DNA from: CAZEGI01 sp964512105
GTDB lineage: Archaea; Altiarchaeota; Altiarchaeia; IMC4; CAZEGI01
Direction: 5' to 3'
Assembly: GCA_964512105.1 (NCBI GenBank)
Contig: CAZEGI010000001.1
Location: 1-64,000, forward strand
Length of the DNA: 64,000 nucleotides
The position numbers and the translations under genes were made by a program. Positions 1 through 8,834 of the stretch are shown here, in pieces; within the stretch, counting starts at the first letter, position 1; each line of letters begins with the position of its first letter. The notes below the pieces were generated by a model that worked only from the letters and a program-made list of their open reading frames with translations, searched no databases and had not been told where the DNA came from.

Positions 1-45
1 GATTATGACTGTTCCTTAAAAGAAACAGATTTTGATTGTTCAAGG

Positions 46-2100
46 TTGTTTTTCTTTACAACGATGTTGCTGGTTTTTTTGGGCGTAGCAGGCGCTGTGG
101 AATGCGCCACAATCACGGATCTATCGGTGTGCGCAAAAACCGTGGGTTGCGTGCCGATTTCAGGGGGTTGTGCTGCCTGCCCATCCACCATACAGCAGTG
201 CGGCGATTATGGAATAGTGGATGAAAGTTACAGAGGGATAACATGCAATTCTGACACCTGCAAGAAAGCACCTACATCCGGACGATGTTTCTGGAATGCG
301 GACAAGAAAACCTGCGAAGCGACCACAAAACCTGACTGCGAAAAACTCATGGGGAGTTTATGTGCTTCCATAAGCCAGGACTGCATATGCGGAGGCAGGG
401 CTGAATGCACTGTATATGAATATACAGCAGGTGGAGATGTCTTCGCACCAAGAACTGTCGGTCAGTACTGCGGCTATAAGAGGGGAACAGACCAGCTTGC
501 ATGCCTTGATAACCTGAGAGACTGCGCAACAACACCAACCGGAGCCGGCGATAAGGATGGCGACGGCGTTGCTGACCAAAATGACAACTGTCCTGACACG
601 CCGAATACTGATCAGAAGGACACGGACAAGGACGGCAAGGGGGATGCATGCGACCCGGACGACGACAATGACGGGTTAACGGATGAAGAGGAGGCACGAT
701 ACGGAACAAACCCGCAGAATCCGGACACCAGCGGTAGCGGAATAAACGACCGCACGAAGGTTTTGTACGATGCAATAGCCGGAACGCTTGCTGCTGCGGC
801 AGCCGGTCTTGCGGTTTTCATGATTGCGTTGAACGGTTTGAAGTTCATAACAGCGGACGACGCAAAGGGGAGGGAAGACGCAAAGCAGGGCATTATATAC
901 GTACTGTTCGGCCTGATGCTCCTGCTTATAGGCGAGCGCCTGGTTTACTTTTTATTGCCATCCCTGTCGCCGGCGTTCAGCGGCGGTTACGGCGATACAG
1001 GAAAATGCTCGAAGGACATAACATCAGCGGACCAGCTGCCTGCCGGTGGTATCGGAAACGACTGCAAAACGTATTTTGATAAGTTTAAGCATTATCATGG
1101 TGTTAATGGGCTTGCTTCAAGAGGCATAGACTTACTGACGATACTTTCAATAGCAAAACAGGAAAGCAGCTGCAGCATAAGCCCGGGGAATGGTCAGGGC
1201 ATAATGCAGGTTGTAAGTTGCAGCGATTGTGATGGAAATCCCGATAAAGCGATTGATCTTGGCACAAAGGAATTTGCAGAGAAGTATGACAATGTTGCAA
1301 ATAAGGGCCTGACGGGAAGAACCGCAATTACTTTTGTTTTCTTCGGATACAACCGAGGGAATGCAGCTGCTGATCGTGCCATAGACAACTACAAGAACAA
1401 GGGTATGAGTGAGTACGATGCAATGCTTGAGTCCTGCAAGCACTATTATCCCAGTGGCTGCGGGGGGCATGATATGGCGTGGTGCTGCGAAGGCGAGGGT
1501 CTTGGGGCAAAATACCCGGAGAAAATCTGGAGTATCTACGAGGCGGCGTGTAAGGACATTGGTGGCTCGATGGGTGGCGGAGCAATAGGTCCTTGCGGTT
1601 ATATTGTGGATTATGCTGGAAAATATATTGGGTGCCCGTATTCGTTCTCAAGTGAGTGTGGGCGATCAAAACCGGAGGAATGTCATTCCTGTGGTCTGAC
1701 CTGCGCCCTGTTCGTTCAGTCCGTATATCAGTTTGGAGCGGGGGTTGACTGTCTATCAGGGAATGGGATAGCAGAGTGCAGAAGTTCCTGCAATATGCAA
1801 AGATTTACGGACCAGAGCAAACTGCAACCGGGTGATGTTTTTGCATCTACAGGCAGTACGGAGTACGGACACACAGGAATTTATGTTGGAAGAGGCAGGG
1901 TTGGAGGCATAGATTATGGTCGTGGAGGGAGTCAGTTCATCCCGGACCCGGGTGGTGAGCCGGTTTTTATACATTCATCGGGTAAAACCGGGGAGGTTGG
2001 AGTCAAGTACACTACTTGGGACCAGATGTTTGGTCCGGGAGCCTCACATACACCAGTGGAATTCTGTAGGTACACACCAAAGTGTGGTTCGGTAACATAG
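46..2100 (+). CDS. Secreted Cys-rich protein: TSP3 repeats, VirB2/TrbC-like hairpin, SLT lytic transglycosylase and NlpC/P60 domains
   Basis: Predicted membrane-anchored cell-wall hydrolase. Numbering from the TTG at 46: hydrophobic leader to about residue 20; eight-Cys domain (about 20-105); Asp-rich thrombospondin type 3-like calcium repeats (about 167-225); two hydrophobic helices around a charged loop (about 237-308), as in VirB2/TrbC pilins; a lysozyme-like SLT region with candidate catalytic Glu373 in KQESS followed by GQGIMQV; and a C-terminal NlpC/P60 region with a plausible triad Cys553 (LTCALF), His609 (YGHTG) and His643. After the leader, two helices would put both termini outside the cell. 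The start is uncertain: ATG at 64 is possible, and the frame stays open to the left edge of the window, so the gene may begin outside it. SLT cleaves glycan strands and NlpC/P60 cleaves peptide stems, so together they could dismantle peptidoglycan. First of four related genes. Confidence 0.8.
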   Translation: MFFFTTMLLVFLGVAGAVECATITDLSVCAKTVGCVPISGGCAACPSTIQQCGDYGIVDESYRGITCNSDTCKKAPTSGRCFWNADKKTCEATTKPDCEKLMGSLCASISQDCICGGRAECTVYEYTAGGDVFAPRTVGQYCGYKRGTDQLACLDNLRDCATTPTGAGDKDGDGVADQNDNCPDTPNTDQKDTDKDGKGDACDPDDDNDGLTDEEEARYGTNPQNPDTSGSGINDRTKVLYDAIAGTLAAAAAGLAVFMIALNGLKFITADDAKGREDAKQGIIYVLFGLMLLLIGERLVYFLLPSLSPAFSGGYGDTGKCSKDITSADQLPAGGIGNDCKTYFDKFKHYHGVNGLASRGIDLLTILSIAKQESSCSISPGNGQGIMQVVSCSDCDGNPDKAIDLGTKEFAEKYDNVANKGLTGRTAITFVFFGYNRGNAAADRAIDNYKNKGMSEYDAMLESCKHYYPSGCGGHDMAWCCEGEGLGAKYPEKIWSIYEAACKDIGGSMGGGAIGPCGYIVDYAGKYIGCPYSFSSECGRSKPEECHSCGLTCALFVQSVYQFGAGVDCLSGNGIAECRSSCNMQRFTDQSKLQPGDVFASTGSTEYGHTGIYVGRGRVGGIDYGRGGSQFIPDPGGEPVFIHSSGKTGEVGVKYTTWDQMFGPGASHTPVEFCRYTPKCGSVT

Positions 2101-2670
2101 CTATCCTAAACCATCTGTCGGTGGAAACTGACTCATGAAAAATCTTGTCAACTCAATCAACTCCGGGGAATCTTCCACAGAGTTGATTTTTATGGCAATG
2201 TCGTTATGCCACCAGAAGTAGGAATACGTCGGAGTGCCGTAACCGTCGTAATCAAGGCCTTTGTATACCCGGTCATCCAAACTGCTCTTGCCATCAGAAT
2301 AATGGGCTGCTATCTCATCCCAAGCCATTTTGGGCGCATCATTAAACTCGGCCACGATTTTTTTTGAACCGTAATTGTAAGTCACTTTTAGGGTTGTGCT
2401 TTTTTCATTGTATTTCATTGAGTAGACTAGGTATGCTTCACTTTCAATAAATCTTACCCCGTTGGGCAGCGTTCCCATAATCATGTATTTCTCAAGATTT
2501 AGTGGTATAGGAACCGTGGCTGGTTCTATCGGGCGCGGATTAAAAAAGTTATAAACAAACGAGGAGATTATCGCAATCGCAGCAATAACAAAGATAATCT
2601 GCCTTCCGGATATCTGGCGTTTTTCCCTTCTTCCGGTTTCAACCTCTCCGGGGATTTCCTCTTCAGGCAT
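2101..2670 (-). CDS. Hypothetical single-pass membrane protein
   Basis: I do not recognise a family. The 189-residue product has a charged N-terminus (about 1-22), one transmembrane helix (about 24-42, IIFVIAAIAIISSFVYNFF) and a soluble domain of about 145 residues rich in Tyr and Trp (YFWWHND), probably outside the cell. It has almost no cysteines, unlike the proteins on either side. Its stop abuts the stop of the upstream hydrolase gene, and it is divergent from the next gene with under 30 bp between starts, so the two share a promoter region. A role in the surrounding surface system is only a guess from position. Confidence 0.65.
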   Translation of the reverse strand: MPEEEIPGEVETGRREKRQISGRQIIFVIAAIAIISSFVYNFFNPRPIEPATVPIPLNLEKYMIMGTLPNGVRFIESEAYLVYSMKYNEKSTTLKVTYNYGSKKIVAEFNDAPKMAWDEIAAHYSDGKSSLDDRVYKGLDYDGYGTPTYSYFWWHNDIAIKINSVEDSPELIELTRFFMSQFPPTDGLG

Positions 2671-2697
2671 ATTAAAGTATTGTTTGGTATAATATTA

Positions 2698-4296
2698 ATG
2701 ATGATGGATTTTCGTAAATTCAAGCACGCGAACAAGGCCTGCGCTTTATTGATGATTATTGCATTGTTTCCTGGTTTTGTTTCTTCAGACAAGTGTTCTG
2801 ACATAGCCGGTCCCGGAGGACCGCTTGGTGGTCCAAGTTATGAGGACTGCAAGAATGCTGATACACTGGTTAAGTCAGATGCGGCATTAAAGGACCAGTA
2901 TGGAGGATGCTGGTACAGTTTTGCGGGTGTAAATGAATGTCATAACTGTAAGAATGGGGCTCAGGATATTAGCGAATGCAAAAATTATGATAATCAACAG
3001 GAATGTGAAAGGGACCCCTGCAACAAAAAATGTTTTTACGGCCCCAGCGGGTCATGCGATTCATTCAGCGAGAGTGACCCCCCCGATTGTAACGTCCCAA
3101 TACACTGTGCGAACTACTGCAGACAGTGCGCTAAATACCATAGCTGTACGCTCCGCCCGCAGGAGGGAACGCCGAGGGGTATGGATTGCGTGTTCCCCCT
3201 GAGTGGCGGAACATCCAAATGTTCCTGCAATTGCGAAGGTTCTTCAGGGGTTACGTGCGGTGTTGGATACGCCCCGGGCGGTGGAACTTACCCTCAATGT
3301 GCACCAGCAAGAACAGATTTGTGTTCGGCGGACCATTCAGCAACAACATTTCCTGACAAAAAATGCCAATGCGATGATGGAGTCGTTTGTGATGAAAACA
3401 AACCGTACTGCGGCTGGAATTTTGAGGGTAAGTGCTCACAGGAAGGAAGCGGCACACCAGGGGAGAAAAGACAGTGCTTTGGAACACCTACTGGTGGTGA
3501 ACCTGGAACCCCACGGTCGGTAAGGGACATCTCAACAGAAAATCTGAAACAGGTGACCGAGGCGCTGAAAACAATCGTTGCCTATATCGCATTATTCATG
3601 CTCGCGCTCATGGGCCTGAGATGGGCGTGGTCCATGGAGCCGAAAGGAAGGGCGGAGGCAAAGAAGGGTATCGTGTATATAATTATCGGGCTGATTATTG
3701 TCACGATGTTTGCTGCGATAGTCCAGCAGCTTTACACGAACTGGATAAACGCTTTCACCGTGGGTGGTGGCGGAGGCGGTGGTGGAACTCCGGGGAACTG
3801 GGTAAGAACAAACCACATGCCAAAACCAACGACCGACCCGACGTACACCAACGTGCAGATAACGCACTATTACACATGTCTGGAATCCGACAGTTATCCG
3901 ACAAGCCAGGGATATTCAAGTTTTTCGAGTTGTGTACATGTGGAAGGCAGTGGCATAACGGGAACAGGAAAAGTTTTGAACTACCAGATGCAGGATACAG
4001 GAAAAACTCATCCTCCGTGGAACGGAGTTGTTGCGTATGACGACGCCAACCCGACGGTTTACCGCACAATCGCTGTTGACACGAGCAAGATAGAATTGGG
4101 CAAAACGGTTTATGTGTATTTCGGGGACGACAAGTGGGGCGACTGGAACGGATGTTACAGGGCGGAGGATATCGGCAGCGCAATAGTTGGAAACCACATT
4201 GACCTGTTTGTGGGTGTCGGCGATGCGGAATACGTGGCGGCAGGAAATCTGCCAGGAAGTGGAACCCTCTGGGTTATGGACTGCCAGCCGGGATGA
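2698..4296 (+). CDS. Secreted Cys-rich protein with VirB2/TrbC-like hairpin and C-terminal 3D domain
   Basis: Second member of the family (532 residues from ATG 2698; a TTG at 2680 would add six). A signal peptide (MMMDFRKFKHANK, then a hydrophobic run to about 28) leads into a Cys-rich ectodomain. A two-helix hairpin (about 289-311 and 325-346, loop EPKGRAEAKKG) is followed by a poly-Gly linker (about 354-367) and a 3D domain (about 377-530). The 3D family is a double-psi barrel shared with MltA-type lytic transglycosylases. Its three conserved aspartates appear as Asp461 (AVD), Asp491 (AEDIG) and Asp502 (NHID); Asp491 matches the MltA catalytic position. The enzyme would lie outside the membrane and could cleave glycan strands. 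The stop overlaps the next start (ATGA), so translation is probably coupled. Confidence 0.8.
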   Translation: MMMDFRKFKHANKACALLMIIALFPGFVSSDKCSDIAGPGGPLGGPSYEDCKNADTLVKSDAALKDQYGGCWYSFAGVNECHNCKNGAQDISECKNYDNQQECERDPCNKKCFYGPSGSCDSFSESDPPDCNVPIHCANYCRQCAKYHSCTLRPQEGTPRGMDCVFPLSGGTSKCSCNCEGSSGVTCGVGYAPGGGTYPQCAPARTDLCSADHSATTFPDKKCQCDDGVVCDENKPYCGWNFEGKCSQEGSGTPGEKRQCFGTPTGGEPGTPRSVRDISTENLKQVTEALKTIVAYIALFMLALMGLRWAWSMEPKGRAEAKKGIVYIIIGLIIVTMFAAIVQQLYTNWINAFTVGGGGGGGGTPGNWVRTNHMPKPTTDPTYTNVQITHYYTCLESDSYPTSQGYSSFSSCVHVEGSGITGTGKVLNYQMQDTGKTHPPWNGVVAYDDANPTVYRTIAVDTSKIELGKTVYVYFGDDKWGDWNGCYRAEDIGSAIVGNHIDLFVGVGDAEYVAAGNLPGSGTLWVMDCQPG

Positions 4297-5255
4297 TAAA
4301 GATGAACAAGATTGAGAAGAACTACCTAATGCAAGCATTGATTCTTTTTAGTTTTCTCATTTTACTTTGCGAAACGGTTGTTGCAATAACAGAGGATGAA
4401 TGTAAGCAGATAGGTAGGGATGACACTACATTTGGTTGTAGCAGCCACAAAGGTTGTGTTCCGGCATATATTCCGCCACTCAGTGCCGAGGTATCATGCC
4501 ATAAGTGTGGCGTTTCAGGTGCTGAATTCAACAACTGTGAGGATTATAAAAACCAAATGTACGGAAGCCCCAGTCTCGTTGCTGGTACTGAACAAAAAAC
4601 CTGCACCGATAATCCATGCGATGTACAGTTGCCTGCAGGATGTAAATGGGAAAGCGGAAAATGTGTTTACGCCGGAACCGGACCTCCACCAACAACAGTA
4701 CCATCAAAGGAAGAGCAATGCAAAGCATTAGTGAACCCCAGCGACGTCGACGGGACTCTGAGCAATTGCCTTTCGAACGGTTGCGTTCCTGCGCCAGACC
4801 CTTTAGAAACTCATGAGATTGCCTGCCACTCATGTGAGCACCATGGAGACAAGTTTAGTAAGTGTGATAGCTACAACAGTGAAAATCTAATTCCGTATGC
4901 TGTTGAGGATACATGTAAGGCCGACCCCTGCAAAGTAGGTTCACATGGATGTCGCTTTGAAAGCAATAGTTGTTTTGGTATACCCTCGCCACCACCTCCA
5001 TGGCAACCAAAGGAAATCAAGGTTGATACTGCTTGGGTGTACGAGCTCAAAAACGGTGTAACTACGATAGCACTTTTCGTCGCGCTGATAATGCTCATGA
5101 TAATGGGGCTGAAGTACATACTTTCGGAAAGTCCCGAAGAACGACAGGAAGCAAAGATGGGTCTGATTTACGTGATAATCGGTTTGCTTGCGGTCGTGCT
5201 CGCGGCCGCGATTGTGAGCAACCTCTACACGTGGCAGATTGCACGATACAAGTAG
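4293..5255 (+). CDS. Secreted Cys-rich protein, duplicated eight-Cys domain plus VirB2/TrbC-like hairpin
   Basis: Third member of the family and the simplest: signal peptide (to about residue 32), two tandem copies of the eight-Cys domain (about 36-130 and 143-230), a Pro-rich stretch, then the two-helix hairpin at the extreme C-terminus (about 253-279 and 290-312). Both Cys copies share the order GCV, CxxC, C-x-x/D-Y, C-x-x-D/N-PC, C and C. It carries no enzyme domain, so it may be the structural subunit to which the hydrolase-bearing paralogues correspond. Start at 4293 overlaps the preceding stop; ATG 4302 is an alternative. Function beyond membrane-anchored surface protein is inference. 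Confidence 0.75.
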   Translation: MIKMNKIEKNYLMQALILFSFLILLCETVVAITEDECKQIGRDDTTFGCSSHKGCVPAYIPPLSAEVSCHKCGVSGAEFNNCEDYKNQMYGSPSLVAGTEQKTCTDNPCDVQLPAGCKWESGKCVYAGTGPPPTTVPSKEEQCKALVNPSDVDGTLSNCLSNGCVPAPDPLETHEIACHSCEHHGDKFSKCDSYNSENLIPYAVEDTCKADPCKVGSHGCRFESNSCFGIPSPPPPWQPKEIKVDTAWVYELKNGVTTIALFVALIMLMIMGLKYILSESPEERQEAKMGLIYVIIGLLAVVLAAAIVSNLYTWQIARYK

Positions 5256-5285
5256 TTTATTTTAACAGGTTTAATAATTAACACT

Positions 5286-6554
5286 ATGAACTCCAATGCG
5301 AAGATTTTGGTTTTGTGTCTTCTTATACTGTCCGCTGCGGATTTCGTATCTGCTGCTACATGCCATGACTATTCCATGTCGGAGTGCCACACGCATTGGG
5401 GATGCATAGGTCAAACTATTGTCTCCGGAGAGGGCAGCATTGAGGATTGCGTCACATGTTCGTCTGCTCATGTTAGCAGATGCAGCGATTACAACGGATT
5501 TTATATGCCGACTGAGGCATGCGCGGCAGACCCGTGCAGGCCGCAGCAGAGCGATGCACCGAGATGCGAATGGAGGAGCCAGTGTATAGAAAAGGGGGGA
5601 ACGCCAGTCTATACTCTAACTGTAAATCCGGAAACCGGGTTGTACGCAGCAAATATCGCAGTTTTTGACTCCACGGATGTTGTGAGGGCTGCAAAACATG
5701 GTACAAGCGCCAGTTTTTCGAATATGCCTGGGGGTACATATCAAGTGTTTGTTTGTTTTGGAGACAAGAACCTTTTCAGCCAGACCGTTAATCTGGATTC
5801 GGATAAGAATGTACCCGCACCGTTGGGTTCGGACATAACGCCCAGCCTGCGCGGAGATGTACACATATCTGGCACTCTGAAGGATGGTCTAACAGATTAC
5901 TATGTTGTTGCTTTTCAAGCCGGAAACCATGTGCAGGTGGTCGACCAAATGTACGCTTCAGGCAATAGCTTTGATTTAGGTCATCTAAAAGCCGGCGTGA
6001 ATTATGACCTCTATGTGTACAAGGTGGGTTATAAAGCTTTGTATAACCCAAACATTGCCCCATATACAACTAATGCTGTTGTTGAGTTGGGTTCTGGCGG
6101 GGGGGGCGGCGGAACAGGCACTGTGGGCTCGGTTGTGGTTCCTCCAATAAACACGCAAGCACTTGACGAACTTGAAACGGCGTTAATGACGATAGCTGCT
6201 TTCATCGCGCTTGTCATGATTGTAATTCATGGCCTGAAGTACCTCATGGCACAGAGCCCGCAGACGCGCGAGGACGCAAAGCAGGGAATCGTTTATGTTA
6301 TTCTCGGACTGCTGCTTGTAGTTATGGCAACCGTGCTCGTGAAGAATCTCTATGAGGCAAATATTACGGCATATACCAATTTGATTCCAAGTGGTGGCAC
6401 CACCACTACAACAACCACAGTAACAACAGGGCCGCCACAGAGGGATGCGTGCTGCGACACGTGTACGGCATGCGGCAGCGACGGTACAAAATGCGGGAAC
6501 TGCTTCGCAACAGACGGTTGCAGTTGGGACGGAAGCAAGTGTATCAAGAGTTAA
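5286..6554 (+). CDS. Secreted Cys-rich protein with beta-sandwich region, VirB2/TrbC-like hairpin and Cys-rich tail
   Basis: Fourth member of the family (422 residues). A clear signal peptide ends near SAA at about residue 23. An eight-Cys domain follows (about 24-100), then a region of about 165 residues that looks like one or two carboxypeptidase-regulatory/Ig-like beta-sandwiches (pattern GGTYQVFV). Next come a Gly-rich linker, the two-helix hairpin (about 295-320 and 333-355, loop SPQTREDAKQG), a Thr-rich linker (about 366-380) likely glycosylated or extended, and a compact C-terminal Cys cluster (CCDTCTACG to WDGSKC). A 30-bp AT-rich gap separates it from the previous gene. The beta-sandwich and Cys tail suggest binding rather than catalysis. 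Its stop overlaps the convergent serS stop. Confidence 0.75.
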   Translation: MNSNAKILVLCLLILSAADFVSAATCHDYSMSECHTHWGCIGQTIVSGEGSIEDCVTCSSAHVSRCSDYNGFYMPTEACAADPCRPQQSDAPRCEWRSQCIEKGGTPVYTLTVNPETGLYAANIAVFDSTDVVRAAKHGTSASFSNMPGGTYQVFVCFGDKNLFSQTVNLDSDKNVPAPLGSDITPSLRGDVHISGTLKDGLTDYYVVAFQAGNHVQVVDQMYASGNSFDLGHLKAGVNYDLYVYKVGYKALYNPNIAPYTTNAVVELGSGGGGGGTGTVGSVVVPPINTQALDELETALMTIAAFIALVMIVIHGLKYLMAQSPQTREDAKQGIVYVILGLLLVVMATVLVKNLYEANITAYTNLIPSGGTTTTTTTVTTGPPQRDACCDTCTACGSDGTKCGNCFATDGCSWDGSKCIKS

Positions 6555-8047
6555 AGGAATTTTATGTCCTCTGGCAGTTTTCCTGCCCTCTTCCTGAACT
6601 CCTTCGGCCATTCTTTGGGGTTTAAACCTTTCTGTGCGGTAAACGCTGCAAGCCAGCGTTCTAGACCAATTCCAGAACACCCGGAGAAAAGGTCCTTGTA
6701 CTTCTGCGATTTTACGCTGAAGCCGTCTGGATATTTGCTGCCGTTGTTTGATGCGTTCTGGAATTCAAGCCATTCGGAATCACGAGAACCGCGGTAGGGC
6801 ATGTACGCTTCAAAATCAATGGTGCCGACGTTCTGCTCCTCGGAGATTCCTTTCAAACCTTCCTGCTGCATGAACCATGGGGTCACCCATGCCATGCGCC
6901 ACTCGAGGTCAAGAATTTCATTGAAAATGTGTTTGTACTTTTCGACAATCTCATCAAGAATTTTCTTTACCTGGTCAGGATACCCTAACCAGATCAGTTC
7001 TATGCGGTGGAATTCCTCCACGCGCTCAATGCCGTGCAGGCCGCCGGATTCGTAACGCATTGAAGTTCCAGAGCGGTCGAAAACTTTTAGTGGCATGGAA
7101 GAATCAGCAATGATTTTGTCTGCAAGGTACGGCCAGAACGGGGGGCACTGAGCATAACACACTCCGCCTATCGGGTCTTTTATTTTTTCCTTAAGTTTTT
7201 CGATAGGAACCTCGCCGGTGATTTTGTATGTGTCGATGATTTCATCCCAGAATTCCGGGTCGCGTGTCTGCGGCGGGCAGATGTAGTAGATTTCGCTGTA
7301 AATTCCTTTGGCATGGCCGGAGCGCTTCCACACGTCCCATGTTACTGCTTTTGGTATTATGACCTCGTTAAAACCGAGGGGTTTTAAAAGTTCCTCGTAT
7401 GCAAGCTGCTCGAAGGTTTTTATTATTCGCGTAACAACGGGACCGAAAATCCATTGCCCTCTGCCCCGGTGCTTTATCCATCCACGTTTTTCCATTTCCG
7501 CGGACGGGTCTTTGTTCCATGTTGATTTTTTCTCCTCGCTTTTCCAGAGAAGTTTCCAGAATTCCTTTTTTCCCTCGTAGTGTTGTGCTTGAACCTTTTC
7601 GTTTACAAGCTTGACCATGCGGTCAATATAATTATTTTGCAGCGCGTCTTCATTCAGATTTTCAAGCGTGATGGTGCACTCGTCTCCGGAAAAATCGATT
7701 TTATTTACGAGCGGAATTGTGAATTTTTTCAGAGGCTTTTTTTCAAGTTTGAAGTTTATGGTGTATTTCTTCCCGATGATTTCCCGGATGCCTACCTTGT
7801 ATCTTTTGCCTATCTCGGTTGCGAGATACTTTCTCAGGCGTAGGGCGGCGTCGTGAGGTCTTACATACCTTCCGGACGTTATAAGCAAATCGAGCCTGTC
7901 GCCCTTCAGGGAATAATTTTCGATTTTTGCGCCTTCACCCTTCGGGGCCCCTTTTTGCAGTAGCTCTTTCGAGGATTCAATAAGGTCATCAATCTTTGCA
8001 TCCGGTTTTTTTGTAAGCACGAATGTGCACTCAAGAACAAACTTCAT
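6551..8047 (-). CDS. serS: Seryl-tRNA synthetase, type 2 (methanogen type)
   Basis: Charges tRNA-Ser with serine. The 498-residue protein matches the atypical class II SerRS of methanogens rather than the common bacterial/eukaryotic form. It has a long N-terminal tRNA-binding domain (to about 170) instead of a coiled-coil arm, then a catalytic core with a motif 2-like stretch (GTSMRYESGG, HGIERVEEFHRIE) and motif 3 (GIGLERWLAAF). Zinc ligands of this family can be placed at the Cys of YAQCPPFWP, the Glu of FHRIELIW and the Cys of FSGCSG. It is transcribed alone, convergent with the last hairpin-protein gene. Family assignment is firm, and it is a useful lineage marker because type-2 SerRS is largely restricted to methanogens and relatives. 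Confidence 0.95.
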   Translation of the reverse strand: MKFVLECTFVLTKKPDAKIDDLIESSKELLQKGAPKGEGAKIENYSLKGDRLDLLITSGRYVRPHDAALRLRKYLATEIGKRYKVGIREIIGKKYTINFKLEKKPLKKFTIPLVNKIDFSGDECTITLENLNEDALQNNYIDRMVKLVNEKVQAQHYEGKKEFWKLLWKSEEKKSTWNKDPSAEMEKRGWIKHRGRGQWIFGPVVTRIIKTFEQLAYEELLKPLGFNEVIIPKAVTWDVWKRSGHAKGIYSEIYYICPPQTRDPEFWDEIIDTYKITGEVPIEKLKEKIKDPIGGVCYAQCPPFWPYLADKIIADSSMPLKVFDRSGTSMRYESGGLHGIERVEEFHRIELIWLGYPDQVKKILDEIVEKYKHIFNEILDLEWRMAWVTPWFMQQEGLKGISEEQNVGTIDFEAYMPYRGSRDSEWLEFQNASNNGSKYPDGFSVKSQKYKDLFSGCSGIGLERWLAAFTAQKGLNPKEWPKEFRKRAGKLPEDIKFL

Positions 8048-8065
8048 TTCTTTATTCCTTATGCA

Positions 8066-8833
8066 TCAAGAAATATAAGCTCTCAGTACGTCCTCGATGT
8101 CCACTATTCCCAGAAGTTTATGTTTGTTATCGACCACCGGCAGCCGTATTATCTTGTTTTTCAGCATGATTTCCGCCACGACCGAAATTTCGGCGTCCGG
8201 TGTTGTGGTTATGGCCGGGGTTTTCATGACCTTTTTTACAAGAACGGACTTGGTTCTTCCGGATTCAAGGGATAAGCGAGCGGAACCCTTCCGGATTATG
8301 TCCATCCTGGTTATCATACCGACGACTTTTTTGTTATCCACGACGGGCATGCCTGCAAAACCGCTTGCCAGCATGCTGTTCCATACGTGGGATAATTCAT
8401 CGTCGGGACGGCAGTGCACCACCTTCGTGCTCATGACGTCGGAGATTTTTTTTGCTGCCGGCTTGTATTTGTGCCTCACAAAACCGTTCAGAAGGTCAAC
8501 GGATGATACTATGCCTAAGAGTTCGGGGCCATCAACAACCGGCAACTGCCTTACGCCATGCTTGATGATTTCCCTCGTGGCTTTAGGTAGGTCTATTTCC
8601 GGACCCACTGTGATCGGTTCCTTGTTCATTATCCCTTCTATTTGTATGTCCGCCCGTGTTGATGTTATCCTGAGAATGTCGCCCCTTGAAACCATTCCCA
8701 CAAGCTTATTGTTCTCAAGAACGGGCAGGGCGCGATAACCATACTGCCGTATTATGGACCTTGCTTTAGTTACACGGTCGTCAGGAGAAACAACTACCGG
8801 ATTTTTAGTCATCACGTCTCTGATGAGAACCAT
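8066..8833 (-). CDS. Protein with four CBS domains
   Basis: Consists of four CBS motifs in two Bateman pairs across 255 residues, with the recurring signatures VMTKNPVVVSPDD, LPVVDG and GIVDIEDVL. CBS pairs bind adenosine nucleotides such as AMP, ATP or SAM and act as energy or metabolite sensors; no catalytic domain is attached. I chose ATG 8833 because it lies one base past the stop of the upstream CBS gene and the protein then begins MVLIRDVMTKNP, a standard CBS start. An upstream in-frame ATG at 8875 would overlap that gene by 41 bases. The two CBS genes form an operon and probably act together. Confidence 0.85.
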   Translation of the reverse strand: MVLIRDVMTKNPVVVSPDDRVTKARSIIRQYGYRALPVLENNKLVGMVSRGDILRITSTRADIQIEGIMNKEPITVGPEIDLPKATREIIKHGVRQLPVVDGPELLGIVSSVDLLNGFVRHKYKPAAKKISDVMSTKVVHCRPDDELSHVWNSMLASGFAGMPVVDNKKVVGMITRMDIIRKGSARLSLESGRTKSVLVKKVMKTPAITTTPDAEISVVAEIMLKNKIIRLPVVDNKHKLLGIVDIEDVLRAYIS

Positions 8834-8834
8834 T

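Noticed and set aside
347..775. Long open frame on the minus strand inside the first hydrolase gene
   Set aside because: No family features, opposite to a clearly coding frame with domain signatures, and an arginine/cysteine-rich composition typical of antisense reading.
3755..4183. Long minus-strand frames across the 3D domain
   Set aside because: They fall antisense to a conserved domain and contain no recognisable motif.
6087..6115. G-rich tract suggesting slippage or a G-quadruplex
   Set aside because: It codes in frame for a poly-Gly linker between the beta region and the hairpin, as in the neighbouring paralogue.
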